Of a stretch of DNA of 64,000 bases, positions 44,972 through 54,196 are shown piece after piece; within the stretch, counting starts at the first letter, position 1; each line of letters begins with the position of its first letter. The translations under genes and the position numbers were made by a program. The stretch spans positions 1 through 64,000 of the forward strand of contig CAZIXF010000001.1 in NCBI GenBank assembly GCA_964543195.1, given 5' to 3'. The notes beneath the pieces are model-generated. The model was given only the letters and a program-made list of their open reading frames with translations, did not search any database and was not told the DNA's origin. This DNA is from JAGTVG01 sp964543195 (GTDB lineage: Bacteria > Bacteroidota > Bacteroidia > Cytophagales > Cyclobacteriaceae).

Positions 44972-46867
44972 ATGTTCTTGGCAACATTAAATCAGGTCCC
45001 GAAATGCATCCCTACTTCAAGGTCGAACCATTGCATTTTCATTTTATTTCTTTTTATCGTTTACGGTTTTTTCCTTGTTGGATGCGGGGAAAAGCTACCC
45101 GAAGAACCTCCCAACATCCTCTGGATAGTAAGCGAGGATAACAGTCCTTTCCTGGGGTGTTATGGCGATGAACTGGCTAATACACCCAATCTGGATAATC
45201 TGGCCTCCGAGGGTTTTCTTTATACCCATGCCTATGCCAATGCACCGGTATGTGCCCCGGCCCGTAACACCATTATTACCGGGGTCTATGCCAATTCCAA
45301 CGGCAATCAGCACATGCGAAGCAATTATCCGCTATCCGAAACCGTAAAGATGTTTCCGCAGTACCTGAGGGAGAAAGGATATTACTGCACCAATAATGCC
45401 AAGGAGGATTACAATACGATCAAGCCGGATGATGTCTGGGATGAATCGAGCAATACCGCCCACTACAGCAACCGGGAAGAAGGGCAACCTTTTTTTCACG
45501 TAAAAAATATCCACTACAGTCATGAAAGTTCCATCCATACCTATATACCCACGGAGGAACTTCAGCATGATCCTTCAGAAATGAAGTTGCCGCCTTATCA
45601 TCCCGACACGGAGGAGATGCGACACGACTGGGCCCAGTATTACGATAAGATCACCCAGATGGACAGTGCGGCGGGAGAGGTTCTCCGGCAACTGGAAGAG
45701 GATGGACTGGCAGATAATACCATCGTGTTCTATTATGGCGACCATGGAGGCGTGCTGGGGCGAAGTAAACGGTACGTATATGAATCAGGGACGCACGTGC
45801 CCTTTATTGTGCGCATTCCCGAAAAATACCAGCATCTTTTTCCTGCTGAAGGACCGGGCTCCGAGGTTAACCGGCTGATCGGTTTTGTGGACCTTGCCCC
45901 GACCCTGTTAAGCCTGACCGGTATTGAAATACCCGGATACATGCAGGGACAGGCCTTCCTGGGAGAACAGAAAACGGAAGATCCGGAATATGTGTTCATG
46001 TTCCGGGGCCGGATGGATGAATGGTATGATCTGAGTCGTTCGGTCAGGGATCATAAATTCCGGTATATCAAAAATTACATGCCCCACCGCATCTATGGTC
46101 AACGTGTGGCCTACCTGTGGCGGGCTCCTTCCATGCAGTCCTGGGAAGAAGCATGCCTCCAGGGCGAATGTAATGAAATTCAAAATAAATTTTGGAATAC
46201 CAAGCCGCATGAAGAGCTGTTCGACACAGAAAACGATCCCTGGGAAGTCAATAACCTGGCTGATGATCCCGGATACAGGGATGTGCTGGAAAGGATGAGG
46301 CAGGCCGGCAGGGACTGGATGCTCAGGATTAAAGATACCGGATTCATCCCGGAAGGGGAGATGATCCGCAGGTCCGGTGATATGTCCATGTACGATTATA
46401 TGAGAGCGGTTGACGTACCGCTTGAGGAAATGATCGAAGCGGCGGATGTCGCTTCCCGGGGACAGGAGGATAACCTGGACAGGCTCAGGGAATTTCTGAA
46501 GAATGAGGATAGTGCGATCCGGTACTGGGGAGTCACGGGCATGCTGATCCTGGGTGAAAAGGCGGCTCCTGCTGTTGACGATCTGAAAAAAGTGCTGGAC
46601 GATGAGGCCCCGGATGTGATCATCACTGCGGCCGAAGCCCTTTATAAAATGGGAGAAAAGGAGGCCGGATTGGAGGCTTTGCTCGGTGTGCTTGAGTATC
46701 CGGAAGACAAGGTCAGGTGCCATGCCCTCAATGCGCTTTTTTACACAGGGGCGGATGGTCCGGAGGTAAGGGATGCGGTGGCCAAGCTTTATCCTGAAGA
46801 CCAGTACCACTACGCCCATAGGATCGTGGAATACCTGGTGGAGAAATGGGGACTGGAGGTGGAATGA
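44972..46867 (+). CDS. S1-family sulfatase with C-terminal HEAT-like repeats, lipoprotein
   Basis: 631 residues from the ATG at 44972; a TTG start 60 nt upstream is less likely. The lipobox gives Cys38 (FLVGC). The catalytic domain has WIVSEDNSP (E-D in place of D-D), formylglycine motif C94-A-P-A-R and GDHGG-x-LGR-KR-x-x-YESG. The last ~110 residues form helical HEAT-like repeats (AIRYWGVTGMLILGEKA, VIITAAEALYKMGEKEA). The repeats may dock the enzyme to a partner or polysaccharide. It is followed by a gene-free spacer and another sulfatase. Confidence 0.88.
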   Translation: MFLATLNQVPKCIPTSRSNHCIFILFLFIVYGFFLVGCGEKLPEEPPNILWIVSEDNSPFLGCYGDELANTPNLDNLASEGFLYTHAYANAPVCAPARNTIITGVYANSNGNQHMRSNYPLSETVKMFPQYLREKGYYCTNNAKEDYNTIKPDDVWDESSNTAHYSNREEGQPFFHVKNIHYSHESSIHTYIPTEELQHDPSEMKLPPYHPDTEEMRHDWAQYYDKITQMDSAAGEVLRQLEEDGLADNTIVFYYGDHGGVLGRSKRYVYESGTHVPFIVRIPEKYQHLFPAEGPGSEVNRLIGFVDLAPTLLSLTGIEIPGYMQGQAFLGEQKTEDPEYVFMFRGRMDEWYDLSRSVRDHKFRYIKNYMPHRIYGQRVAYLWRAPSMQSWEEACLQGECNEIQNKFWNTKPHEELFDTENDPWEVNNLADDPGYRDVLERMRQAGRDWMLRIKDTGFIPEGEMIRRSGDMSMYDYMRAVDVPLEEMIEAADVASRGQEDNLDRLREFLKNEDSAIRYWGVTGMLILGEKAAPAVDDLKKVLDDEAPDVIITAAEALYKMGEKEAGLEALLGVLEYPEDKVRCHALNALFYTGADGPEVRDAVAKLYPEDQYHYAHRIVEYLVEKWGLEVE

Positions 46868-47299
46868 ATGTTCATTAGTAATACCATTCAGAGTGTAAGA
46901 ACGATTATTATAATTTACCTGAATTCCCGTTGAAGAAGTGCTTGTCCTCATTATGAGTTTTTTTAAAGAAAAGACGATCGACCGGTGCTTCAGAATTATG
47001 TTTTATATCAATACTTAATTAAAAAATGAAAACCCCGCTGGTGTGCATTCGCAACGTGTGCCTTATTAGCAGCGGGAGAAGCGTTATTTGGTAAATATAT
47101 TGAACAAATCATGGAATTTTTTTTAACTTGATTGTCGCATCTTCAGGTACTGAAGATGCCAGTATTACGAAAATTTAATGGAAGACTTTTTAAACTTATA
47201 AAAAGGGAAAATGATAGAACGTTCACAGTTCCATATTTCAATCATCTGGCATGCCGGCAGAAAAAACTTATAGATATAATGTAATTAAGAAAGGATACC
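46868..47299. other. 432-bp spacer with a perfect 10-bp palindrome
   Basis: GCATCTTCAG (47137-47146), GTA, CTGAAGATGC (47150-47159) is a perfect inverted repeat about 140 bp upstream of the sulfatase start. It could be a repressor operator or an RNA hairpin, but no T-run follows. An earlier part (about 47040-47090) carries the GTGCATTCGCAACGTGTGCC and AGCAGCGGGAGAAGC tracts found again near 49045 and 49425. No gene was seen. Confidence 0.5.
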
Positions 47300-48823
47300 A
47301 TGAATCAGAATTATTTAAAAAGCGGGATACTGATCATCATTACCGGAATGGTAATATCATTTGGCTGCAGTCCGGAAAAGCAGGAACAACACCGGCCTCC
47401 CAATTTTATGATCCTGATGTCGGATAATCACAGCTGGAACCATCTGGGATGTTACGGTGATCCCGTATTGAGAACACCTGTTATCGATAAACTGGCTGAA
47501 GAGGGAATCCGTTTTACGCAGGCCTATTGCTCAGCTCCTTCCTGCTCACCAGCCAGGGCGGCCATGCTGACGGGACAGGACATGTGGCGTCTTGAAGAGG
47601 CTGCCAATTTATGGGGTGGGTTCCCGCTAAAGTTCAAGGTTTTTATCGATATCCTGGAAGAGAACGGATACCTGGTAGGATATGAAGGGAAAGGCTGGGG
47701 CCCCGGGAATTACGAGGCCAGCGGGAGAAACAGGAACCCGGCAGGCAATCAATTTAATTCCTTTGAAGAATTTTACAATGAAATCGAACGGGGGCAGCCC
47801 TTCTTCTACTGGTTCAGTTCCCGCGATCCTCACCGGCCATTCAAAACCGGTGGCTGGAACGACGGCGACATCGATATTGATAAGATCGAAGTGCCGCCTT
47901 ACCTGCCGGACGTCGAGGAGGTTAGAAACGATATCGGGGATTATTATGCCGAAATTGAAGGCTTCGACAGGGATGTTTCCTCTTTTGTCCAGCTCCTGAA
48001 CGAGATGGGAGAGTATGATAATACCCTGATCCTGGTATGCAGCGATAACGGCTGGCAAATGCCCCGTGGTCTGGCCAACCTGTATGATTTCGGGACCAGA
48101 CTTCCGTTTATTGTAGTCATGCCGGAACGGTTTGCAGGCGGCCGTGTGATCGATGATTTTATCAGCCTTAATGATGTGGCTCCGACTTTCCTGGAACTGG
48201 CCGGCATTGATATTCCGGAAGAGATGAATGCCCGGAGTATTGTCAATATACTGGAATCTGAGGAAGAAGGGAGGATTGACCCTGAAAGGGATTTTATGGT
48301 AACCGGCCGGGAGCGGCATGCCTTTGTTCGTCAGGGCGGGGCGGGTTATGGTTCGCGGGCTTATCGTACGGCGGATTACCTGTACATTCGTAACTACGAA
48401 CCCGATCGATGGCCGGCAGGCGATCCCCCGCTGTTCGGCGATGTGGATGCCCACATGCTGCATTATCCCTGTCCGACTAAAATGTATATATTGAAAAACC
48501 GGGATAAGGAAGGGATCGACGAGCTGTTTCAGCTGGGTTTTGGAAAACGGCCTGCCGAGGAGCTGTATGACCTTCAGAAGGATAGCTGGCAGATGAATAA
48601 TGTGGCCTCTTTGGAGGAATACCGGGACATTAAGGAGGATTTATCCCGCAAACTCACGGATTACTTGGTCGAAAATGAGGATCCGCGTGAGACCGGCGCC
48701 GAGATGAAATGGATAGATGCCCCCTATTATGCCACAAAAGATTTCAGGCCCGAACCCAGTGAAGAAGCTATAAGGGAACTGAACCTGAAAGAAGAGTATT
48801 CCTATGTGGATGTGGATGAATAG
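47300..48823 (+). CDS. S1-family sulfatase (heparan N-sulfatase-like), lipoprotein
   Basis: 507 residues, lipobox Cys23 (FGC). Metal region MSDNHSWNHLGCYGD, formylglycine motif C82-S-P-A-R, SDNG near 245 and GTRLPF mark the family. The N-D-N metal region and QDMWRLE after the C-S-P-A-R motif resemble the S1 subfamily that includes N-sulfoglucosamine sulfohydrolase, but substrate is not settled. It is apparently monocistronic. A repeat-rich, gene-free region of about 1 kb follows. Confidence 0.9.
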   Translation: MNQNYLKSGILIIITGMVISFGCSPEKQEQHRPPNFMILMSDNHSWNHLGCYGDPVLRTPVIDKLAEEGIRFTQAYCSAPSCSPARAAMLTGQDMWRLEEAANLWGGFPLKFKVFIDILEENGYLVGYEGKGWGPGNYEASGRNRNPAGNQFNSFEEFYNEIERGQPFFYWFSSRDPHRPFKTGGWNDGDIDIDKIEVPPYLPDVEEVRNDIGDYYAEIEGFDRDVSSFVQLLNEMGEYDNTLILVCSDNGWQMPRGLANLYDFGTRLPFIVVMPERFAGGRVIDDFISLNDVAPTFLELAGIDIPEEMNARSIVNILESEEEGRIDPERDFMVTGRERHAFVRQGGAGYGSRAYRTADYLYIRNYEPDRWPAGDPPLFGDVDAHMLHYPCPTKMYILKNRDKEGIDELFQLGFGKRPAEELYDLQKDSWQMNNVASLEEYRDIKEDLSRKLTDYLVENEDPRETGAEMKWIDAPYYATKDFRPEPSEEAIRELNLKEEYSYVDVDE

Positions 48824-49813
48824 GGGATTTAATAAAAAGGGTGGTTTGAATACAATCGTACTACCTTTTCAAGAACGTCACTTCGAGCCGCAGCTGTGGG
48901 AGTCTTCCGCTGGCGATTCCCATCCCTCACCTGTGGATTCCCACGACCCGTTTTTGACGGGTCTCGGAATGACGGTCCTGGAGGGATAACTACTACCTTA
49001 CCGTCACCCCGAGGCGGAGCTGAGGGAGTCCCTCCGCTGGCGCGCGTTTGCAACGCGTGCCCTAATAGAAATAGATTTGGAATGTCAACTCTTCCTGTTT
49101 TCGTCATTGGGACACCCGCCCACTCATGCAGGTTTTTCGAATTCCGTGGTAAAACCACGAGAATGCTCGACTTAACGTCGGTACCTGTGCCCTATTGCCC
49201 AATAGCCCCCGGAACACCGGTGTCCGGACTCTGTCCTTCGACCTTGTCCGTGGACGGCATTGTACACGTTCAAAGCCTATCTGAAGAGTTTGCATCGCAA
49301 ATCGCCCATCGAACATCGCAAATCGCGAATCACTTTTCTTCCACCTTCCACCTTTTCTAACCATCTGGCGCAAGTATTCACTTGTGCCGATTTTAGAAAA
49401 GCCCCAAAGGGGCGCAATAAAAAAGCAGCGGGAGAAGCCCGCTGTAAACAATCCGGTAAATTAAAGCGCCATAGGCGCGAAATAAATTGCGGAGCTGAAA
49501 CACTTTCCGGGCCCCTTGTACGCAGCCTTAAATGCGCAGGATTTATTAATTCGTGTTATCTTTCAACGGATTCAGGTGACTCTAATAAACCAAAAAGGCG
49601 GTATCAATTTGTATTAAATACCCAATTCGTGGTATCCCAACCTCCATTTTTGCATTCGTGGTATCCCAACTTCCAGTCTTACATTCGTGGCTCTTACAAA
49701 AAGGTCCGCTGATTATTCAAACTCTGAACTTCAATTCATCATTGATCCAATCAAATAAATTTTTATTTTTGTCCGTATCCTGTTATGGGAAAAAAGCATT
49801 AATTTTTTTTAAT
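48824..49813. repeat. ~1-kb repeat island without genes
   Basis: The segment mixes several repeat families common in Bacteroidota spacers. They include GTCACTTCGAGCCGCAG-type (48879) and its variant (49001), with inverted CGACCCGTTTTTGACGGGTC hairpin at 48946-48965. Others are CGCGTTTGCAACGCG (49045), CGCCCATCGAACATCGCAAATCGC, GCCCCAAAGGGGCGCAAT (49402), CAGCGGGAGAAGCCCGCTG, GCGCCATAGGCGCG, and ATTCGTGGTATCCCAAC repeats (49630-49690). Frames present on either strand consist of these repeats, so none is called a gene. Confidence 0.65.
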
Positions 49814-50704
49814 ATGAAAACGAACAATTTTTTAATTATTTCCGGTATCCTGATTTTTATGATCAGTGGTTGTGCTTCCCTGCGGAGGCCTTACCGTATT
49901 GCCGATGATTACATCTATGTGCAGAAAGAGAAACGGCGAAACAATTCCGGTGAATGGGAATTAGTATGGGAAGAAAATTTCGACAAAAGATACCTGGATA
50001 CCACCCACTGGTCCCGGATTGGACTTTTTACGTCGCCACAATGGAAAGTACCGGTGGAGGACTGGGAGGAGGTTACCCATTGTTTCCGGTACATTAACGC
50101 AACCGATGAACGGGTGGTTCAGTTTGATGACGACAACATAAAATTGCGGGGGATCGTCAATACGGATACCCTCACCGGTGATCCGCGCCCCTATCTTACC
50201 GGCGGGATTTATTCCTGGGGCAAATTTGCTTTTCAGTACGGGCGGATCGAGATTAAGGCAAAGCTGGATCCTGCTTACGGTGCCTGGCCGGCCATCTGGA
50301 TGCTGTCGGAAAAGGAGATCTACATCGATCAGCACAACGGAGAGATGGACATAATGGAGCGGTTGAACCACGATGATTTTGCCTACCAGACCACGCACAA
50401 TCATTATACGATCACCCTGAAACAGAATGTCCCCCCAAAATCCGCCACAGGAAAAATCAACCCGGATGATTATAATGTTTACAGCGTGAGCTGGTATCCC
50501 GACAAGCTTGTTTATGCGATCAATGGGGTGGAAACCTACGAATATCCGAAAGTTCCCGGTGCCGGAACCTATCAATGGCCTTTCGATCAGCCCTTTTACC
50601 TGCTTATTGACCAGCAGATGGAACACGAATGGCCGGGGAAGATCACCAATCCCGAAGAACTCCCGATCGATATGACCATCGACTGGGTGAGGTTGTACCA
50701 GTAA
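49814..50704 (+). CDS. GH16-family endo-beta-glycanase, lipoprotein (second)
   Basis: 296 residues from the ATG at 49814, giving a signal peptide with lipobox ISGC (Cys20). The GH16 core holds WELVWEENFD at the start and catalytic E177-M-D179-I-M-E182. Flanking aromatics (AWPAIWMLSE) form the cleft. It resembles porphyranase/agarase/laminarinase-type enzymes, with exact specificity unresolved. It stands alone between the repeat island and another repeat-bearing spacer. Confidence 0.9.
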   Translation: MKTNNFLIISGILIFMISGCASLRRPYRIADDYIYVQKEKRRNNSGEWELVWEENFDKRYLDTTHWSRIGLFTSPQWKVPVEDWEEVTHCFRYINATDERVVQFDDDNIKLRGIVNTDTLTGDPRPYLTGGIYSWGKFAFQYGRIEIKAKLDPAYGAWPAIWMLSEKEIYIDQHNGEMDIMERLNHDDFAYQTTHNHYTITLKQNVPPKSATGKINPDDYNVYSVSWYPDKLVYAINGVETYEYPKVPGAGTYQWPFDQPFYLLIDQQMEHEWPGKITNPEELPIDMTIDWVRLYQ

Positions 50705-51150
50705 AACGGTAATCCGCAATTGACGGCATTTCCCTGGTCCGGAATCTTTTATGGGGCTCACGCAGGAACGCTGCAGGAAACACATATCTTTGAGTTTTTT
50801 TATAAATGCCACGAATGCACGAATGGAGGGGGATATTTTTTATAAATGTCACTCATGCACGAATGAAGAGGGGTATAAATGTCTCTTAATTGGGTTAAGA
50901 CGAATTTGCACCGCACCTATGAGGTTTTATACACTGATCCCGGTCTGCACCGGGAGAAGTGTCTGAAGCTCCTCAGAAGAGCCCTTCAGATCCTTGTGGT
51001 CTCCTTCGTCAATGACTTCGGCGAACACAGTCAGAATGGAAAAGACAGTATGTTTTCATGCTGAAGTTTTTTCTTCAATAAATATCGATGGGCAAGGACG
51101 AAGCATCTAAAATCCCTCAGCCGGGGCTTTAACTTATAACTTATCCACAG
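50705..51150. repeat. Spacer with CACGAATGCACGAAT repeats
   Basis: Two imperfect units of about 45 bp (50795-50880) contain ATAAATG-CAC-ATGCACGAATG, the same motif as the array at 16394-16556. The rest has a CCCGGTCTGCACCGGG hairpin (50939-50954). A 61-codon frame here (50879-51064) and a 42-codon stop-bounded frame opposite lack starts or family resemblance and are not annotated. Confidence 0.5.
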
Positions 51151-51549
51151 TCACCACAATATTTTCAGATTCATAGAACGATATCTGGCCATATCGGGAT
51201 CCTTGCTGATTAAAACCAGATTTCGCCGAATGGCCTGCCAGATAAGCATCCTGTCGAAAGGATCTTTATGCCAGGAACTGCTGAGCTTGTGATAAGTGGC
51301 ACATTCATCAGACATCAGGGGAATCAGTTCAAATCCGGTCTGAATAGAGAGCTCAGGAAGTTCTTCCGGCAGGATACCTTCCAGGTCTAATTTGCCCAGT
51401 GAATATTTCAGGGCAATTTCCCAGAAACTTATGGCACGGACCATTACCCTGTTATGGGCATCTTTTAGTGTTTTACTCACCACGGGAGAAAGTTTTCCCG
51501 TATCGGTGATAGACCAGATCAGTACGTGAGTATCAAGAAGATAAATCAT
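51151..51549 (-). CDS. PIN-domain toxin (VapC type)
   Basis: 132 residues, the usual size of VapC. The PIN acidic residues appear as D6 (LLDTHVLIW), E44 (SFWEIALK), and Asp in DPFDRMLIWQA near 96-99, with SKDPDM near 116. PIN toxins are magnesium-dependent RNases that cut tRNA or rRNA. The start overlaps the upstream antitoxin gene by 4 nt, which fits a type II toxin-antitoxin operon under antitoxin control. Confidence 0.92.
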   Translation of the reverse strand: MIYLLDTHVLIWSITDTGKLSPVVSKTLKDAHNRVMVRAISFWEIALKYSLGKLDLEGILPEELPELSIQTGFELIPLMSDECATYHKLSSSWHKDPFDRMLIWQAIRRNLVLISKDPDMARYRSMNLKILW

Positions 51550-51782
51550 GATCCCAGAAATTCCTCTTCGGTTATTTTAAAATCAGGATGGAATATCACC
51601 CTGGCCTTGTGTTCCAGAATACCCAGTTTGCGCTTTATTTTTGATTTTGGGATTTCATGAACAAAATAACCTACTATTTCTTTTCGTTTTCCAATAGTTA
51701 CGGCAATTTCTTCACCGGATTTAACTTGTTTGATTACATCTGAAAAACGAGATTTAAATTCTCCGATCGTCATTGTTTTCAT
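51546..51782 (-). CDS. Phd/YefM-like antitoxin
   Basis: 78 residues. The N-terminal DNA-binding domain MTIGEFKSRFSDVIKQVKSGEEIAVT is typical of Phd/YefM antitoxins. The C-terminal half is disordered and toxin-binding. It would neutralise the PIN toxin and autoregulate the operon. The ATGA overlap with the toxin gene supports coupling. Confidence 0.9.
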   Translation of the reverse strand: MKTMTIGEFKSRFSDVIKQVKSGEEIAVTIGKRKEIVGYFVHEIPKSKIKRKLGILEHKARVIFHPDFKITEEEFLGS

Positions 51783-52092
51783 TTTGCTTGTTTTTTACAA
51801 AAAAATTTTTAATTATCAAGTTGTCAAGAAAAACCCCCAAGTCTTCCAACCGTTAATGGTCAGATAAAAATATTTCCATGTATTTTCTTTCTTCCGTCAC
51901 ACCAGGTTGGAGTCTTCCGCCCCGGAGTCTCCGCCAGGGACTCCGGGGATATATGAAAAGATTCTCATTCCTGAGGTCAGGATATTCAGCTACTATTTTC
52001 AAACAATTATAATATTTACTGTTCGCTCCCTCATTGAATTTTTCGAAGAATTTTACTTACCTTCATTAATCGAATATTACGGGGGATAATTA
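51783..52092. other. 310-bp divergent promoter region with hairpin
   Basis: CCCCGGAGTC (51920-51929) and GACTCCGGGG (51939-51948) form a perfect 10-bp GC-rich stem with a 9-nt loop and no T-run. It resembles the GGGAGTCTTCCGC-type repeats at 48899. The region must contain promoters for the toxin-antitoxin operon and the sigma factor. Confidence 0.5.
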
Positions 52093-52674
52093 ATGTCAAT
52101 TGAGAAAAAATTAGAAGAGACGCTTTTTAAGCTGGTTAAGCGGGGTGATGAGAGCGCGTTCGAAATGCTCTTTAAATTGTATTATAGTGATCTTTGCAGT
52201 TATGCGGTAACCTTCGTAAAAATACCTGAGATTGCCGAGGAGATTGTTCAGGAAACGTTTATAAATATTTGGCAAAAACGGAACAGTATTGACATAGATG
52301 TATCCTGGAAAGCCTATGTATACCGGGCAATTCATAACCGGTGCCTGAATCATCTGAAAAGAAGCAGAGTATTAAAAAAACTGGATCAGGAAACACACGA
52401 TGACATTATATATCATCATCAGATCGTAATAAAAAACCTGGATCCGGATATTCTTGACCGCCTGATATCGGAGGAACTTGCCACCACAATCCGGAACGAA
52501 CTGGAGAAATTACCGGTGCAGTGCCGCAAAATTTTTTTATTAAGCCGGCAAGAACAGCTTACCTATCCTGAAATTGCAGAAAAACTGAACCTTTCCCTTA
52601 ATACGGTAAAAACCCAGATGAAGCGGGCCTTAAATAAACTTCACGAAGCCATTGACAAACATTTGGGGGAATAA
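52093..52674 (+). CDS. ECF sigma factor of the SusCD locus
   Basis: 193 residues, matching the 'Bacteroides family 1' ECF sigma factors. Region 2 shows YSDLCSYAVTF and AEEIVQETFINIW; region 4 shows LPVQCRKIFLLSRQEQLTYPEIAEKLNLS and a helix-turn-helix with TVKTQMKRALNKL. It should be held by the FecR protein encoded 39 bp downstream until the SusC STN domain signals substrate. The regulon probably includes the adjacent susCD genes. Confidence 0.95.
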   Translation: MSIEKKLEETLFKLVKRGDESAFEMLFKLYYSDLCSYAVTFVKIPEIAEEIVQETFINIWQKRNSIDIDVSWKAYVYRAIHNRCLNHLKRSRVLKKLDQETHDDIIYHHQIVIKNLDPDILDRLISEELATTIRNELEKLPVQCRKIFLLSRQEQLTYPEIAEKLNLSLNTVKTQMKRALNKLHEAIDKHLGE

Positions 52675-52713
52675 AAATATTTTACCTGTTTGTCACCCTC
52701 TTTCTTTTAAATA

Positions 52714-53907
52714 ATGTCTTACAACTATAATCGCAATAAAATGAATGAGAGACCGAAAGATAATCAAATGAATGACGAGACCATCATAAAATTCTTCCAG
52801 GGGAAAATATCACCTGGTGAAATGAAAGAATTTTCTGAATGGTTCAATTCCTCTGAAAACAACCGTAAATATTTTGAAGAAGTAAGGGACATATGGATTA
52901 CAACCGGCCGGGATATACAGGATGGAAGGTTCAATCCGGAAGAAGGATGGAAAAAAACGAAAGAAAAGATCCATCAGCCGTCCGTACTCGAATTATACCG
53001 GGAAAGGCACAAAGGCGAAGAGTTGATGAAAAAAATTATCAGGATTGCTGCCATTTTCCTGCTGGTTTTTTCTCTGGGGGCGGCAGTTTCCTGGTACATT
53101 ACTTCTAATACGGAAATCGTAACCACTTCACAGGATATCGAGATCCTTGCCCCGAAGGGATCCAGATCGCGCATTACCCTCCCCGATGGAAGCATGGTCT
53201 GGCTGAATGCAGGGAGCCGGCTTAATTACGGTAAGGATTTTAATCGCCGGAGCCGTGAAGTCAGACTGGAAGGAGAGGCGTATTTCAATGTGAAATCAAA
53301 CCGGAAAAAGCCTTTCGTGGTACAGACATCTCATCTCGATGTAAAGGCGTATGGTACTGTATTTAATGTAAAGGCTTATCCGGAGGAGGATGAGATAGTC
53401 ACCACCCTGGTCGAGGGCAATGTGGTAGTGGAAAGCAAAAAGGAAAGCGGCCAGAGCCTCACCTACAGGCTTGAACCGAAGCAGAATTTCACGTATGTAA
53501 AATCCGACCGAAAACGGACTGATCCTGAAGTCGCTAAAGAAAGATCCGAAGAAAAACCGGATCGGGTAAAAACAGCAGAACCCAGCAGGGTAGTAAAGGT
53601 TGAGAAACAGATAAAGACCGAATTATACACTTCCTGGAAGGACGATAACTGGGTGATCGAAGGTGTGAGCCTGGATGAATTTGCCAGGATGCTGGAGCGC
53701 AGGTATAATACCACTATTCAGTTTAAATCAAATGCCATAAAAGATTATAAATTTTCCGGCACCATCCGGAATGAAACCCTGGAACAGGTACTTGAGATCC
53801 TGCGGATGACAGCGCCCGTCAAGTATGAAGTCGGCAAAGGCTGGGTCCGATGGGATCTTGACAGGGATCTCGAGCGAAGATACGATGAAATTTTAAATCA
53901 GAACTGA
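52714..53907 (+). CDS. FecR-family anti-sigma factor
   Basis: 397 residues (an alternative ATG at residue 19 is possible). A cytoplasmic N-domain (to ~105) with FFQGKISPGEMKEFSEWF precedes one membrane segment (about 107-128). The periplasmic FecR domain (about 140-245) contains SRITLPDGSMVWLNAGS and RSREVRLEGEAYFNV. A charged linker (about 255-300) is unusually long and lysine/glutamate-rich. A C-terminal DUF4974 domain (about 310-390) ends the protein. It relays the SusC signal to the ECF sigma factor. Confidence 0.95.
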   Translation: MSYNYNRNKMNERPKDNQMNDETIIKFFQGKISPGEMKEFSEWFNSSENNRKYFEEVRDIWITTGRDIQDGRFNPEEGWKKTKEKIHQPSVLELYRERHKGEELMKKIIRIAAIFLLVFSLGAAVSWYITSNTEIVTTSQDIEILAPKGSRSRITLPDGSMVWLNAGSRLNYGKDFNRRSREVRLEGEAYFNVKSNRKKPFVVQTSHLDVKAYGTVFNVKAYPEEDEIVTTLVEGNVVVESKKESGQSLTYRLEPKQNFTYVKSDRKRTDPEVAKERSEEKPDRVKTAEPSRVVKVEKQIKTELYTSWKDDNWVIEGVSLDEFARMLERRYNTTIQFKSNAIKDYKFSGTIRNETLEQVLEILRMTAPVKYEVGKGWVRWDLDRDLERRYDEILNQN

Positions 53908-54115
53908 ATAAATTTTTAATACTATCGATTAATAAGAGTTTTAATGTCAATAACAAGAAAATGAAAAATAAAAAAGCAAAATACCTTAATTCCCCTCCCC
54001 GGAGGGGTGCAGGGGTGGGTTTTTATAATACCTTCCATTTTGTTTTTTTATTTTTCTCAAGTCAACACACAAGCACAAATTAAATAAATTATCATGCGAG
54101 ATCCACCAACATAAA

Positions 54116-54145
54116 AAAACCGGGCATGAAACGGGACCCGGTTTT
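54116..54145 (+). terminator. Hairpin between fecR and susC (terminator or attenuator)
   Basis: AAAACCGGG (54116-54124) and CCCGGTTTT (54137-54145) form a perfect 9-bp stem. The T-run (TTTT) is short, so termination may be partial. It lies in the 289-bp leader between fecR and susC and separates sigma/anti-sigma from the transport genes. Confidence 0.55.
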
Positions 54146-54196
54146 CCAAAAATCTCATTTCACTGTATTCTTTGCGGGAGAATAACAGCAAAACAG

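Noticed and set aside
45908..46951. 347-codon frame antisense to the HEAT-repeat sulfatase
   Set aside because: It is opposite a gene with clear catalytic motifs and is rich in His/Pro/Ile as expected for a codon-bias shadow.
48896..49712. Frames of 150-154 codons in the repeat island
   Set aside because: They consist of translated palindromic and tandem repeats and lack protein-like composition.
50879..51064. 61-codon frame and a 42-codon stop-bounded frame opposite it
   Set aside because: Neither has a plausible start context or family resemblance; the region contains repeat and hairpin sequence.
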